Source of the DNA: Pogona vitticeps | Lineage: Eukaryota; Chordata; Lepidosauria; Squamata; Agamidae | Direction: 5' to 3' | NCBI RefSeq assembly: GCF_051106095.1 | Contig: NC_135794.1 | Location: 26,166,747-26,230,746 of the forward strand | Length of the DNA: 64,000 nt | Shown: in pieces, positions 26,401 to 37,682 of the stretch | Layout of the letters: every line of letters starts with the position of its first letter | Position numbering within the stretch: the stretch's first letter is position 1 | Position numbers and translations under genes: made by a program | Notes under the pieces: generated by a model | The model's database searches: none | What the model was told of the DNA's origin: nothing | What the model saw: only the letters and a program-made list of their open reading frames with translations

Positions 26401-27691
26401 GGGAACCACCTCGACCCAGTGGGAGGGGGGGCTCAGGGCCAGCTCCCCCCTCCTTCCAGGCGGGCACAAGCCGTCGCCTCCGCCCTGCGCCGCCCCACCG
26501 CAGGGAAGGTCCGGAGGACCCGGTGGATGCGCAGCTAGCCGCCGCCGCCTCCCTCCCAGCACTGCCCGGCGGCCCTCCGGCCGGCCCCGGGCAGAAAAGG
26601 GACAGCGGCGGCCGCGGCGGCGGCGCGAGATGCGGAGGGAGGGCTCCCGTTGGCCGGCCGGACTCTAGAGCGAGGCCCAAGGGGAACGGCTGGCCGGAGG
26701 GGACGGCGGGTCCCGGCGTGGGCGCGCTTCCCCCTGTACGAGGGTCGCCGCCGCCGCCGCCGCCCGGGTCCCTTTGGAGAGACGCCCCCCCCCCCCCAAT
26801 CCCGGCGCCCCAACCCACTCGCACCCACCTGCGCCCCCGGGCCCGGGACTACGTACCAGGCGGGTTGGCGGTCCGTCCGCACTGCTCGGATGATGCTGGC
26901 CGGGCCTGGGCTGCACCGGCGACAGCTGCTGTCAGTGCAACGCCGCGGAGGGGAGGGGAGGGGAGGGGAGGGGAGGAGCTGCTCCCCCCTCCCGCCAGGC
27001 GGCTTAACCCTTCCGGAGTCAGGAGCCGGCAGCCGGCGCCTGGAAGGCCCTCCTTTGCCCCCGCCCCGAGAAAGAGAACCGGGCGGCGGGGAGGGGGGGG
27101 CGCCTGCTTCCTGCTTAGCACGCCAGCGGGTCGGAAGAAGAGGAGCCCCATCCCCGCCGTGTATCAGCGGGGAAGGTGGCAGGCCGGCTCTGGAAGGAGG
27201 GCGTCCCGGAGCTGGAACCCTCGGCTGCCCCTGCCGCCCGGGACTCTCGGGCTGAGCTGCCACACCCACCCTCGGCCCCAGCGGGAGGGGGAAAAAAAAG
27301 GCAAAGGCCCGGCTGAGGAGGATCAGAGAAGCACCTGTAACCGAAAACCAGCCGCTACACCCACAATCGCTTGTGGGGGGGGCCCTCCGCCCCCTCCACA
27401 CACCCTCTCCCCCCCAGCTCCTTCCGCAGGGCTCTGCAGTTCTGCGCTTTGACCGGAAAAGAGCGTTATTAGTGGAGATCTGGAAAGGATCCCAGACCTG
27501 TCGGAGGAACTCCTGTGGTTGGCCTTCTTTATCCGAGGGGGTGGAGGGAGGGGAACATGGGAGGCCCAGACGTTATCAGCTACGCCTGCATTTAAAATAC
27601 ATCTCTTTCCCTCTCTGAGGTCTGTGGTTCCCCTTCATTCTTTCTCCCTTTCCCTGCCCTCAGTCTCCTGCCTCTATCCACCAGGCAGCAG

Positions 27692-27736
<45 letters not shown>

Positions 27737-30700
27737 GTCCCCCGTATTTTGTGCTGTTTGACGAGTTGGAGCTTTGCAGAAGCAAATAACACACCTAGAG
27801 GTCCTGTGTAGAGAAAGGCCCAGCCCTGCCCTGCCAGCCACCCGTTCTGGAGGCTCTTGGTGTAGTCGAGGGAGGCCTCTGAGCCCCCCCCCCCAGCTTT
27901 CCCTTCTCTGTTTTTTATCAGCCAGTTCTAGAAACGAAATAATATCCCCCCTCCCTCCCCCCCAGTGTCCCTATGATGGCATTGAAGCCAGGTTTCAGAG
28001 GCAGACGCCTCCTGAAGCTGGGCTATGGGAGAGATGGATGGGTAGGCACACCTGCGTGACAGCTTCCGTGTGTGGTAGGTTATCTGCGGTGTGGAAAAGG
28101 TGCAGGTCAGAAGCAAGACATTTTACGGCTGAAAGAAGATGGTCAAAGGATGCCCTCACTCAATAGTCTAGGTGAAGCTACATCTGTCAAGCAACCAGGT
28201 TATTTTGGCATTGGGGGGGGTGGGGGGAACAATTAACAATGGCTGCTTCTCCTGCCTGGTTATGAACATGCGGTAATAATGAATTATGTAATGAATGACC
28301 CACTCCTCTATCATGACAGCCCAAAGATGCTGCCTGAGGCAGTTGCCTCCCACAGACCTCCTCACACTCCAGCTCATGGCCTTCCCTAAGACCAGAACCC
28401 AGCAGGATCACATCCAAAGAAGGGAGGCTCCCTACAGATCGTGGAAAACACTCCTGCACCTTCATTGAGGTTCAACTCCATTATATCTACAGGAGAGGTG
28501 ACTTGGTCGGTGAAAGTGTTGCAAAGGCTCCCTGCCACCACAAATTTCAGGTGCCCTCCCAATACAATCTCTCTCTCTTTTTTTTTTCCTACTAGCAAAA
28601 ATATCTAGGGGAATAAGCAGTGAAAAAGGCCTGCTGGTCTCCCTCTCCCCCCCCCCTTTTGTCCTGTCCAATATGACAGGTGGCCCTTCCCAGCCCTGCC
28701 ACCAGTTGACAGAAAAATGCCTCACATTGCTTTTAGGCAAAGCCACAAGGCAGTAAAGTAGAAATGACATATTTTGTTTATCAGTAGGTTAGTCCTACAT
28801 GGGGGAAATCAGACTTTTCTCCAGAGAGACTGTGGAAGGAATGGAGAGTCAGAATATCCCCCACATGACAAGAGCTGGGAGTTTTGTTTCATTTTATCTG
28901 AATTATATTCCACCTTGTTTTCTGGCTCTGGGTATTTGAGTGGCAAACACTCCGTTGCAGGTACACAAGCAGTCCTTTCATTTCGGTAGCCTCAGCTCTA
29001 TTGGAATTCCCCCCCCCCGAGAGGTCAGAAAATGCCCCACCTTTCACCCAATCCTGCTTTTTAAAGGGATTAGAATGAGCTGTGTGTGGGGGTGGTGGTG
29101 GTTCTGCAGAATATGTCTTACATTAAGCCCCTTCACCTTATGTGTTTTAATAGAGATCCTAAGAAGACAACCATGAACACTGGATGTTTTGGAGTGCCAT
29201 TCCAGTTGGTGCCAGCCAGTCTCTCCAATAGTTAGGGATGATGGGAGTTGCAATCCAAAAATATTTGGGGTGTTCCAAGCTGCTCACTCAACCGTAGATC
29301 AAACATAGTCTGATCACATATATAGGTCAAATTCAAAAGTGATTGTGCTGAAATTAAAATCACAGCTTTTAGTCCGACTGTGAGCTAGAGAGCTACTGTG
29401 AATACCCTGCTATGTGTTCTGCTCCCATCAAACAGAGGGCACTTGGTGGTGATCTTGGGTCCAGGTGTAAGCCAGAAAACAACAATTAAAAAATCTGAAA
29501 TGGATGAAAGGGTCTTCTAGGAACTGTTGCTGCTACCTGGACAGATCCAACAGAGTGCCAGCCTTTGCCAGGCTGATGATCACAAAGGGATAGATGGTGG
29601 CACTTTGGAGAGGGAAGGGAGCCAATCCTGACCTATGGCTGAGAGTGAATCCAGGGAATGGCCTCCACCATGGTGTCTGAATGCTGAACTGGAAGAATGA
29701 CCCAGAAAGGAAGCTGGGGAGCAAGAGCACCCACGTCATGAGGCGGCAGCAGGAAGTCGCTTTACACTGGCCTGGCCTGGTAGCCACTTGGCCCCTCACC
29801 TGGTGGCCCTCACCTGCCTGCTCACTCTACTCAAAAGAGCTGGAAAGCCTGCCTGACTGCCTGACTGCCTTCCCCAAGTCCTATCTAGCATACGGGCCAG
29901 ACCCCTGCCAGCCATGGAATTGACACGTTCTGTTGCTACTGTGACAAGATGAGACAATGTGCTCCCTTTGTTCCTCCCAGACACCTCTTCTTGTACAATT
30001 CACTCATTTAGACCAAAGCCTGGTTGTTCTGAAAATACAGCTTTTTGCTGTAGTCTACTTTTTTAGTAATGTCACGAGTGATCTCCGATGGATATGAGTT
30101 GTATGCCAGAGGAAGCAAGTGTAATAGAAGTTCCTGTCACTTTATTGTCATAAACACAGTTCCTTGGCAAGGTTTTGCCTCACTGTGGTGGTTTCCCCTT
30201 GGAAGAGTGGAAGGCCTACTAAAATAGTCGACCACAGAAAGGTATGGAACAGGAGGAGCTCTTAATGCTTGACAGACATTTCATGAAGCTGAAGCTGGAG
30301 AGGGGGGGGGGCAAACGTGGCCTAGAACAAAAGCAACAGAGATGCAGAAGTGAAGGAAAAGGAATAAAGGGGGGCTTGACTTTGCTGCCTCAAGGACATC
30401 TCAGAACAGCCAGCCAACAATCTGAGAACTCACCTGTGGTTCTCTGTGGGGCAAAGCTTACTCAAATGTTTACCCTGGTGGAGGGGACACTGACTCCTCA
30501 GGATCCTGCTATGGCCAGTTTGTGGAATACGTTGCGGGTGATGCTGCTTGTCCCCACAGTGGCTTTGATGCCCATGCCACTGTTGATCTGACCAAGGGTG
30601 CAGCATTTAGAGATCGGAGAGAGGGACAAGGTTCTTATAACTACCTGTGGGGGAGGCGCTTCACCCTCTTGCCTCTTGTCCAATTTGGCTGGCTCCAGCC

Positions 30701-32297
30701 CCTGGGGACAGGGTTTCATTCAGTGGATTCAAGGTCCAGTGGATGCTTATCTGCCTAAGGTAATGGCCTATCCATGTCTGGATCCAAGCCTGGCCAGTAC
30801 CCAGAGGAGTGGGATTACCGTCTTCCTCTTGAAAAGCCCCTTCCTGGTGCTTACAGTGCTGGTGCATGTGAGAACAGCTCAGCTCCAGAAGCTGTTGGAG
30901 CAAACAAATCCTCTAGGTTCATTCCCCATTTCCTTTGGGGACAGACTCCAAGGAAGAGAGCACTGGAGGCAACTGTGCTAATTCTCATGTCCCACAGAGG
31001 AGCCCCCCGCTAGCTCTGAGATACTGGAGCGATAGATGCACACTGGAGCTCTCATGTGGAAAGTCCTCCTGGACTCGTGTGTAAGAGCCAAGTGCAGAAA
31101 GCATTCCAGAGGGGAAATTGGCATCCTTAGTTCCTCCCAATCCTATCCATAGAGCAATAGCAATGTAGAGCTGGTGTTGAAGGGAGCAATAAGTCGCTTC
31201 CCTGCCGCAAGCACTTCAAGGTCTGATCCCACAGGCTTTGCCCCCTCTGCCCATCCACTCTCTCACTGCAAAGTGCCAGACAATCACATTGCCATTTCCC
31301 TCTTATTTATGCTCTGCTTCTTTGTTGTGTCCAACAAATCAAAACAATCAAAAAACCTTAAAAAACACCAGGAGAAACATTTTAAAACATGAAAACTGCA
31401 GTTTAAAAAAAAAACCACCAGAAAATAAACCCTAAAGCCCTAAAGGGCCAGTTGAAAATACGTGTCGTGACACCTCTTCTAAAAACTGAGTGCATTGCAG
31501 CCAACCCAATCATACAGTGCTGGCGTCCCACAGGTGAAACCTCCTGTCCTCCCCCTCCCCCCCCAGCACTGCCCTGTGTCCCAGAAACCCTGACTACTAG
31601 CCCCCAAAGTAAGGGCCTGGTCGAAGTGAGAGGAGGGTGAGAGGTGGTTTGCAATCAAGAGACCTAAGCAAGGCATAACGACTTTTTAGCTGTGGACTTC
31701 CCTGCCCTGTGAAGAACATTCTACAAGGTGTGAAGAAAATGTGTCCACTGAAAATCATGGCAGAAGTCATACTGCACAAATCCCACAAGACAAACAATGT
31801 GCTTTAGCACAATTGCAGACATGTACTCTTAAAAACAAAAAAGTTACAAAGTTCTATTTATAGCAATTGCCAAAATTTTTCACAGAAAAAGCTCTCAAGG
31901 TTGGGACAAGCTCCAGGAGACTGATTCAAGCCAAGGTCGCAGAAGGACAGAAGTTAAAGTGATACCGACCTGCTCTTTCAGGAAGTGTGGCCACATGAAT
32001 CCATGGGGAAGATGCAAATCCAAGAAGACTGTGTGTGTGTGGGGGGGGGGTTTGTCTTTAGTAGATCATGAACCAACTATCTCTAAGGCCTCATGTTGGA
32101 GATAGTCAACCAAATGGATAAATGTTTTGGCAGGCCTTCCCCCCTAGTTAATTCCTGATTCCCCTTTTCTTTTCTTTCCTAACCCAATTGTTGAAAGTTT
32201 TCTTTTATGTAAAACTGCTTTTATTCATTGTTGTACCCCTTGTTGTAAGCCGCCTAGAGTGGTCTTAATTGACTAGATAGGCGGGATATAAATAGAA

Positions 32298-32368
<71 letters not shown>

Positions 32369-35300
32369 ATATTTTTCACTATTTAAACAAGATCCCCTGA
32401 GCAAAGATATCATTTTGCCTGGGCTGTGATTCATTTCTTCACTCCCAGAAACAAAAAGAGGTAATTGGATAAAACATGTCAGGAAACAGTCAAAAGGCCT
32501 GGAGAGTATTAAAGCAGCTTAACAATGCCCCAACTAAAGGCTCTACTTCTGTAAACATGTTAGCAAATTAAATAGCCCATCAAATCCACATGAGCCTTCC
32601 TTTCCACACTGAATGTTGCACTGAAACTAGAGGGCAGGAAAAAATGCTCATAACTAGGAAGGTGACAGACAAGAGGTGGGGAGAAGAGGAAGGTCTGACA
32701 TACACAGCGCAGGGTCTGGTTGACGGCAGACAGAGAGGGACATGCGGGGGGGGGTGTCCAGCGGAAGGGCCGCTCTTCTCACCCATCCTCAAGAAAAGGG
32801 TCTGAATCTCGGCCTCCCTGTGACACTACAGAGGGTGAGAGGCTGTGCGCATCCCTGCACTATTGCTTTCCCAAACTTCCAGCTGGTTTCTTAAATCTGC
32901 AAATGGAGGAGGGGAAGGTGGAGACTGACCTTTGACCTCTGACGAGAAGTGTGCAAGATGGCGTGTGACAAAGAGTTTCAGCTGCTGATTCAGATCACAG
33001 GACTGCAGATCGATGTCCCAGGAACGAAGGCCTGTGTGATGGAGAGGGGAGAACAAAGAGAGGTCTTAAAATTACATTGTTGTTTTTATTGTAAGCCGCC
33101 TAGAGTGGTCTAATATGATCAGATAGGCGGGATAGAAATAAAATAAATAAATAAATAAATAAATAGAGGTGATGTTGTGGGGTTTTTTTTCACACAATGG
33201 ACAACAGAGACACCAAAACCACATGCCTTCCTTGTGCTTCGGAGACACCTCGGATGCACTCTTCTCTTGGGGTGGGCACAGCTTGCAACCAGTAATATTT
33301 TGGCTACAGTTCTCACAGCCAGTGGGGGACAGTCCAAAAAAGTAGCTCTCAGGCAGTGTGCCATTAGTGTGCCACCAGCAGGGTGTGGGTTTTACCACCA
33401 AATTGTGCCCCAACTCTGATCTGTCCCTTTCTTCCTTTGCTCCTTGCCTCTGTCCCTCTTCAGCCGGTTCATCCCTTAATCCTATCCCAAAGCTCCTGGC
33501 TTCCTCAAAGCTTTGGAGTTTGTGCTCTAATCCAGATAATCTAATCACCTTCCTCTCCCTGCAGGGGGGAAAGCTCTCTTCCAAGCAAAATGCATCGGCT
33601 CTTCAGCTCATCCAGCTGCCTGTCCCAATGGCACCATGGAAGCCATTTGCTTCTCGTCCAAGAGAGTCGGCAGCACAGGCCATGGGGGAGCAGCCCTTCC
33701 TAACTGGCTCCCTCTGCCTTTGCCACCTGCAAGCTAGAAATCAGGTGGATGGGCCCACACCCCTTGTTTACATCCATTTCACTTTCCTCTACAGCAGTTT
33801 TTCCAGAGCAGGTTACAAGGCCATGCTACCTAAGAAAGCTGTGCACACCAAAGCCGAGGCTGAAAACGACATAAGACAAATATTGCACAAGGCCAAATAC
33901 AGGTGAAAAGTCTGCAACGAAGTTGCCTTCTCCTTGTTTCTAGAGGGAAAAAAGAACTTCTGTGGGAAAGGAGCCCCACACCCGGGGGCCTGCCACTGAG
34001 AAGTTTGTCACTCTTGTGGCTTCCTGACATGGTTCACTAGCAGCTGTGAGGTTAGATTTCACCTATCCTAAAATGGCTGTTTTGATTTATTATTCTGTTA
34101 CAGACAAGCCTCAAACCCACCCACCCCAATTTTCTTTCTAGCTCACATGATCAACAAATTTCAGGTCATTGGGAATCATACACCCAAGACAGCAGGGAAG
34201 CATCAAGTGCTTCGGTTCATGCCATTGGTAGCCAAAATAGGTAGACATGAATAAGAGAACTGGGCTGGGCACTCCGGGTGAAAACTTTCAGCTAGTCCGG
34301 ATTATATACTAGAGAAAATCCTGACTTGAATGATTTTTCCTGTGTGATAACCTGGTTGGGCTGGAGAGAGCTTGATACTGCTGTCTCTCTCTGCCGAGGG
34401 AGGTGCTCAGGCTCCATCAGAATATATTGCTAAAGTAAAGCAATCCCCTCTGTTTTTTGCACAGCAATTGCAGGTAGGCCAATGAACCAGGAGGCCATAA
34501 GGCAGGCTGGAACAAGCCCTGATGCTCATGGATCTGGTGAGGTCCTGTACAATGAGCCGAGCGACATTTAGGGGATTTCAGTCCTGGAGGGGAGAGCGCT
34601 TCTCCTCCAGGACAAAGCCCCCTACTTTGGGAGTGATGTGAGACCACTCTATTCCTTGGGTGCCTCAGGGTGCCAGTGGCACCAGCCGAGCTTGATGCAC
34701 CAGCTGTGTTTTCTCCTAGAAAGTGGGAGACTGCCTGTTCTTCTCCGGGCCCTGGAAATATCTCAAACACCCCACTGCAATGTCCTATATATGGGTCTGT
34801 CTCAGAAATATTACACAGAAGGTACTATTACAGCAAAATACAACAGCTAGCTTATTAGCTGGCTCTAGCTATAGGGAATACATGACCATTTACACTGCAC
34901 TAATTACTTGCCAATTGTTTACTCCTATGATTTGGGACAATGATTTTATCCTTCCAGGCCATAATGCCTTGGGGTCACCTATCTGAAGGAGCAGCTGTTT
35001 TTCCATGCAGTGGCCCAGGCACAGGGCATTATCAGAAGCCATGTTCTGGCATGCCTGTGTTCCCAGATGAGACAGGTAGCAGACAGAGCAGGGCTATGTT
35101 TGGAGATGGCAACCCATCCAGCGGATGGCCTCCCCAGAGACCTCTGTGTGGTGCTAGCTTTGCTAGAGTTTCGGGTCATTTCAGGCTGTTCATGAGCAGC
35201 AATTTCAGCTTTATCTGCTATGAAGTCTTATATAGGCAGTTTTAATTTAGGAATGTACAGTAGTTAGTATTAGCATTCAATAAACACAATGTATTTCATG

Positions 35301-36555
35301 ATCCCAGTAAGAACTTCATGGCTCTCAACCCATGTCAACCAGAATATTCCGCTCCTGTTTCACTGCCTCACTGGTTTACCAAAAATGTCATGGGACATTT
35401 TTTGTGCACCCACATTAGCTTGGCTATGATTGAAAAAGCAATTCATTATTTTAGTCCTGATTGTTTTCTGTTCATAAAAGAAACATGTGCATATTGTTTA
35501 CTGCAACACAGACAAAGAGTGCCTGCAATGTTGTACATTCCCTGCATCGCAATGAAGTGCTGACCGGCCAGAATGTGTCGTCGTCCCCCCCCCCCCCCCC
35601 GCGCGCTGCATCAGGGATTCATCAGTTCAACGTTGCTTGTTCTGGTCAGTCTTGTTTCAGAAATTTAGCTGAAAAACAGGGCGTGTGCAGGCATCCGGAA
35701 CACAAGGCTCTCCGTGCACCGGCCTCGTGGGGGAGGGGGGAAGGTATTTGCAGGGAGGGTGGAAGAAGAAGGCCGCCTCTAGGAGGAAGGCGGGAGAGCC
35801 CCCGATCCCAGGCCTCTCCTCTCCGGGCGGGGGGGGAAGAGAAGCAGCCGCAGCGGCAGGTTCCGCCAGCCAGCCCAGTCCCCGAGGGGCCGGGGAGGCC
35901 GGCCGGAGGCTGAGCCAGCCGCGGGGCCTCTTTTTGCGGGCTCCTCCCCGCCGCCCTCCGCCCGCTCGAGCCCCGCCGCCCGCCTCCCGCCTCCGCAGTG
36001 CCCGCAGGAGGGCCTCCCCCAACGCCCCGGGGGCCGCCGGCAGGGGCGCCCCTCAGCACCGGCCCTCGCCGGGCCCACCGGGAACGGATGAAGCGAGCGG
36101 GCGGGCGGGCCGGCGGGCAGGAAGGAAGGAAGGACCAGCCGCTGCTGCCGCCGCCGCCGCCGCCTGCGGGGCCCTCCCTGCCGCTCCGGCGGCTTCCGGC
36201 TGCGGAGGCCCAGCGAGGCCGGCGCCGCTGTCCAAGGTGCTGAAGGGACCGCGCGGGCGGCGGCGGCAACGGGGCCTCCCTCCGTCCCTCCCTCGCTGGC
36301 TGGCTGGCTGGCGGGGACCCCTGAGAAGGGCCGGCCGGGGCGGGCAGGCGGGCGGGCGGGGGGGGCTGCCTTCCTACCGCGCTCGAGGCTCCGGCGCAGC
36401 GCCTCCCGCTCCGGTTCCGTCCCGACCTCGCCGATCACCGCCAGCAACGCGTGGCCTCGACGCAGCCGCCGCTCCCGCTCCTCCTCCTGCTGCTGCTGCC
36501 GCCGCACCCGCGCCGCCGGCGTCTCCACGGTGACGGTCCCGGCCGGCGTCTCCAT
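9285..36555 (-). CDS. MAP1A: MAP1A (microtubule-associated protein 1A), complete gene
   Basis: Coding exons on the - strand, 5' to 3': 36555-36378, 33031-32930, 22745-22663, 22427-22287, 21713-13319, 12688-12450, 11588-11433 (TGA at 11435-11433). The sum is 9294 bases, or 3097 residues, with consistent phases. The product is a neuronal microtubule-binding polyprotein cleaved into a heavy chain and light chain LC2. Visible parts: an N-terminal MAP1 homology region (GLRSWDIDLQSCDLNQQLKL, KPCCYIFPGGRGDSALFAVN); a fold thought to resemble metallo-beta-lactamases (LLTHIGADN); a Lys/Glu-rich microtubule-binding block at about residues 585-675; a long acidic disordered middle with conserved islands (HVSYIQDETIPGYSETEQT); and the LC2 end (PVYVDLAYIPNHCSG, VTLIPTHDTEVTREWYQQTH, DESFPACKIEF). 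The 3' UTR runs to a poly(A) signal at 9290. MAP1B and MAP1S are excluded by the middle islands and by synteny. Confidence 0.98.
11433..11588 (-). CDS. MAP1A: MAP1A terminal coding exon, LC2 C-terminus
   Basis: 156 bases, phase 0. It encodes VTLIPTHDTEVTREWYQQTH through ASSSTVVMQDESFPACKIEF and a TGA stop, almost identical to the MAP1A/MAP1B ends. Confidence 0.97.
   Translation of the reverse strand: MTLIPTHDTEVTREWYQQTHEKQQELSIMVLASSSTVVMQDESFPACKIEF
11700..11860 (+). mobile_element. LINE 3' fragment (CR1/L2-like), in MAP1A intron 6
   Basis: Contains the motifs tctggaataatctgctacca and then ggcaggccttcccctccagt, typical of the 3' end of a reptile L2/CR1-type LINE. Its last 50 bases match the start of the copy at 32113-32163, so the two belong to one family. 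No target-site duplication was resolved. The clade name is from memory and is less certain than the family link. Confidence 0.6.
12450..12688 (-). CDS. MAP1A: MAP1A coding exon 6, light-chain LC2 core
   Basis: 239 bases between cccccag and gtgagt. It encodes PVYVDLAYIPNHCSGKNTDQ, FFKRVRAAYYVVSGNDPGSG and RAVLDALLEGKAQWGENLQ, the highly conserved MAP1 light-chain block that binds microtubules and heavy chain. Confidence 0.97.
13319..21713 (-). CDS. MAP1A: MAP1A giant exon, 8395 bases, about 2798 codons
   Basis: The acceptor is ttttag before base 21713 and the donor is gtaagt at 13318. It begins VAQLLSNTDPAS and ends NGTKASLG with a split Gly codon. It carries the MBL-like region, the Lys-rich microtubule-binding block and most of the acidic projection region. 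An internal ATG at 21563-21561 (MDGVSEFAEYVSETV, residue 219 here) matches the start of the classic short mammalian MAP1A. Four Glu tracts (near 14232-14321, 17139-17170, 18222-18240 and 18658-18711) are coding GAG repeats. Confidence 0.98.
14232..14321 (-). repeat. MAP1A: Coding GAG/GAA triplet repeat (poly-Glu) in MAP1A
   Basis: About 30 codons, almost all GAG with scattered GAA and one Gln, in the giant exon. Seen as CTC repeats on the + strand. Length variation between individuals is likely. Confidence 0.9.
18658..18720 (-). repeat. MAP1A: Coding GAG/CAG triplet repeat in MAP1A
   Basis: On the - strand this reads four CAG (Gln) codons followed by about 16 acidic codons, mostly GAG. It stays in frame. 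Confidence 0.9.
21714..22662 (-). other. MAP1A: MAP1A introns 3 and 4 (around exon 22287-22427)
   Basis: The 573-base and 235-base introns have normal splice ends. No other feature was recognised. Confidence 0.7.
22287..22427 (-). CDS. MAP1A: MAP1A coding exon 4
   Basis: 141 bases in phase 0 at both ends. It encodes VRSLICDPSVHKLLLLCGQS and then DLILQSGTFTYQKFAEIFAH, parallel to MAP1B LVLTGQCFENTGELILQSGS. Confidence 0.95.
22663..22745 (-). CDS. MAP1A: MAP1A coding exon 3
   Basis: 83 bases. It encodes LRTLHHQSNELDTVILVNPD and EASAVAE, and splices 10.2 kb from exon 2 across an intron holding a CpG island. The donor is gtaacg. Confidence 0.94.
25500..27420 (-). promoter_or_regulatory. MAP1A: CpG island in MAP1A intron 2, probable alternative promoter
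   Basis: About 1.9 kb of very GC- and CpG-rich DNA with GC-box-like sites and a GGGGA array (26951-26975). No conserved coding frame. On the - strand a strong donor (CCTG then gtacgt, boundary at 26857/26856) could end a noncoding first exon that splices to the 22745 exon. Transcripts from here could start translation at the internal Met at 21563. I recall that mammalian MAP1A uses two promoters, one intronic. The use of this island is inferred. Confidence 0.5.
27697..27733. repeat. (CT)n microsatellite
   Basis: A CT dinucleotide run of about 36 bases next to the intronic CpG island. Confidence 0.92.
29180..29280. repeat. Probable old interspersed repeat fragment
   Basis: The stretch with gatgatgggagttgcaatcc resembles a dispersed motif common in reptile genomes. 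Class not determined. Confidence 0.35.
32100..32371 (+). mobile_element. LINE 3' end (CR1/L2-like) with AAAT tail
   Basis: Begins with ggcaggccttcccccctagt (shared with 11800-11850), continues to gtaagccgcctagagtggtc and ggcgggatataaat, and ends in an AAAT array from about 32293 to 32371. This order is the usual 3' end of a squamate LINE. The body is missing, so it is 5' truncated. Confidence 0.7.
32930..33031 (-). CDS. MAP1A: MAP1A coding exon 2
   Basis: 102 bases between cacacag and gtcagt. It encodes LRSWDIDLQSCDLNQQLKLF and VTRHLAHFSSEVK, and the phases join exons 1 and 3 exactly. It is closely parallel to MAP1B residues just after the first exon. Confidence 0.95.
33032..36377 (-). other. 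MAP1A: MAP1A intron 1, 3.3 kb
   Basis: Holds the short LINE tail at its 3' end and, from 35580 on, a CpG-rich stretch continuous with the promoter island. Otherwise AT-richer unique sequence with no recognised gene. Confidence 0.65.
33066..33167 (+). mobile_element. LINE 3' tail, same family, short copy
   Basis: The motif gtaagccgcctagagtggtc, then ggcgggatagaaat and an AAAT array. Only about 100 bases remain, in MAP1A intron 1, 35 bases upstream of coding exon 2. Confidence 0.7.
36378..36555 (-). CDS. MAP1A: MAP1A first coding exon
   Basis: The ATG is at 36555-36553 in a good context (GCCATGG). The exon encodes METPAGTVTVETPA, an Arg/Gln/Glu-rich stretch, then LLAVIGEVGTEPEREALRRS and LERG. 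It ends in gtagga with phase 1, which joins to 33031 and gives ERGLRSWDIDL. MAP1B has the parallel sequence (LVVVGEIVTEEHLRRAI then GIRSWDTNL), which supports this as the true long-form start. Confidence 0.9.
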
Positions 36556-36636
36556 GGCAACCGGGGGCCGCTCTGCGGAGCCTGCTGCGGAAGCCCACGA
36601 GCGCGCGCCTCTTAAGGGGATGGTGGGCCGGCGCGC

Positions 36637-36659
36637 ATTGGCTCCGGGCGGCCCACGTG
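36637..36659 (-). promoter_or_regulatory. MAP1A: CCAAT box and E-box pair upstream of MAP1A ATG
   Basis: CCAAT on the - strand at 36641-36637 and CACGTG at 36654-36659, spaced 12 bases apart. Spacing to the ATG fits a proximal promoter. Confidence 0.5.
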
Positions 36660-36875
36660 ACCTCGGGAGGGCCCCGCGCAAGCTCCAGCGGCCACGCCCC
36701 CACCCGCCTAGCGCAGCTCTCCTTGCTTGCCCCCCCCCCGCCTTCCGACAGGCTGCCGGCGGCAGGGGCTGGTCGTGCCTTTGGCGGGGGGGGGCGGACG
36801 CGAAGGGGGGGAAGAGCATCCGCCGCTGTGCAACGAGTCAGGAAGGCCCCGAGGATCTCGGGCCGGGAAGGGCGT

Positions 36876-36926
36876 GCGTGCGTGCGTGCGTGTGTGTGTG
36901 TGTGTGTGTCGCTGCTGCTGCTGCTG
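36876..36926. repeat. (GCGT)n/(GT)n and (CTG)5 tract
   Basis: A GCGT run passes into a GT run (about 36876-36910), followed by a short CTG run, between the two divergent promoters. Confidence 0.85.
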
Positions 36927-37682
36927 TACCTGGCGCCACCCGCACCCCCCCCCGCACCCTCCACACACACCCGGAGGAGAGGTAGCCGGGCTCTGCTTCC
37001 AGCCGGACACCATGTTCTAGTTTGACTGAAAGACTTTTATGCAACCTCCTTTGATCATTTATAAACACCAGTCTAAAGGTTTTAAATAAAAACAGGAATA
37101 AAGGCTTTCGCTGCTTGCAAAGCATGGCTTATATTTGCATTTGGTCAGGATGAGAGACGGAGGCAGGCCCAAGGTCCCACTCAGTGAGGTCCAGGTGGCT
37201 TTCTCTGTACTCTTAACCCCCCCCCCCCCGCCATTAGCTCCACCGCACTTTGGGAGAGGGAGAAATATGGGGACCACGTGGGGCACGTGGGTCTGGGTGC
37301 AAAAGGAGACAAGGGGCATTGGCACTGGTGGAAGGGTGTGGACTCCAGGCTAAAGTCGCCGTCGTCCCCCCCCCCCCACTTGGTCTTTGAAGGAAGAGCA
37401 GAAAGGGAGCAGCTGCCGGAGGACCTGCAAGGACCCTGAACAGCTGCCCTGGCACCCCACGGCTCTCTTGGCCACCAGCCACTTTCCAGATGTCCTCTTC
37501 CCCCGACCCGCCCCGCCCCCCCCCCCCCCCCCCCGTTTGTCTAGGGAAGCTCTTTCTCCACTCCCGGAGCTTCCTGAGTTATTCAGCACTTTCCCAACCG
37601 GTCCGATGTCAGGGTTCTGGGCGAGGTGGGCCACAAGATAGCAAGCCCGGGCAGCCTGTAACACCCACCCCACCGACAATCA

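Larger units (their letters stand above)
22746..32929 (-). other. MAP1A: MAP1A intron 2, 10.2 kb
   Basis: Spans the gap between coding exons 2 and 3. It holds the CpG island at 25500-27420, a CT array (27697-27733), a probable old repeat (29180-29280) and a LINE tail (32100-32371). The open frames here are short, lack homology I recognise and look spurious. 23040-25200 and 28000-32000 hold nothing else I could identify. Confidence 0.7.
35700..36960 (-). promoter_or_regulatory. MAP1A: MAP1A CpG-island promoter
   Basis: CpG-dense from about 35700 to 36960, covering the first coding exon. Upstream of the ATG (reading the - strand) lie a CCAAT box (ATTGG on + at 36637-36641, about 80 bases from the ATG) and a palindromic E-box CACGTG at 36654-36659. 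No TATA box is evident. The divergent TP53BP1 promoter lies 2.2-2.6 kb away. Confidence 0.6.

Noticed and set aside
25375-26668. Two roughly 400-codon frames on opposite strands in the MAP1A intronic CpG island
   Set aside because: Stops are rare at such GC content. Composition is biased, there are no conserved motifs, and the frames overlap on both strands.
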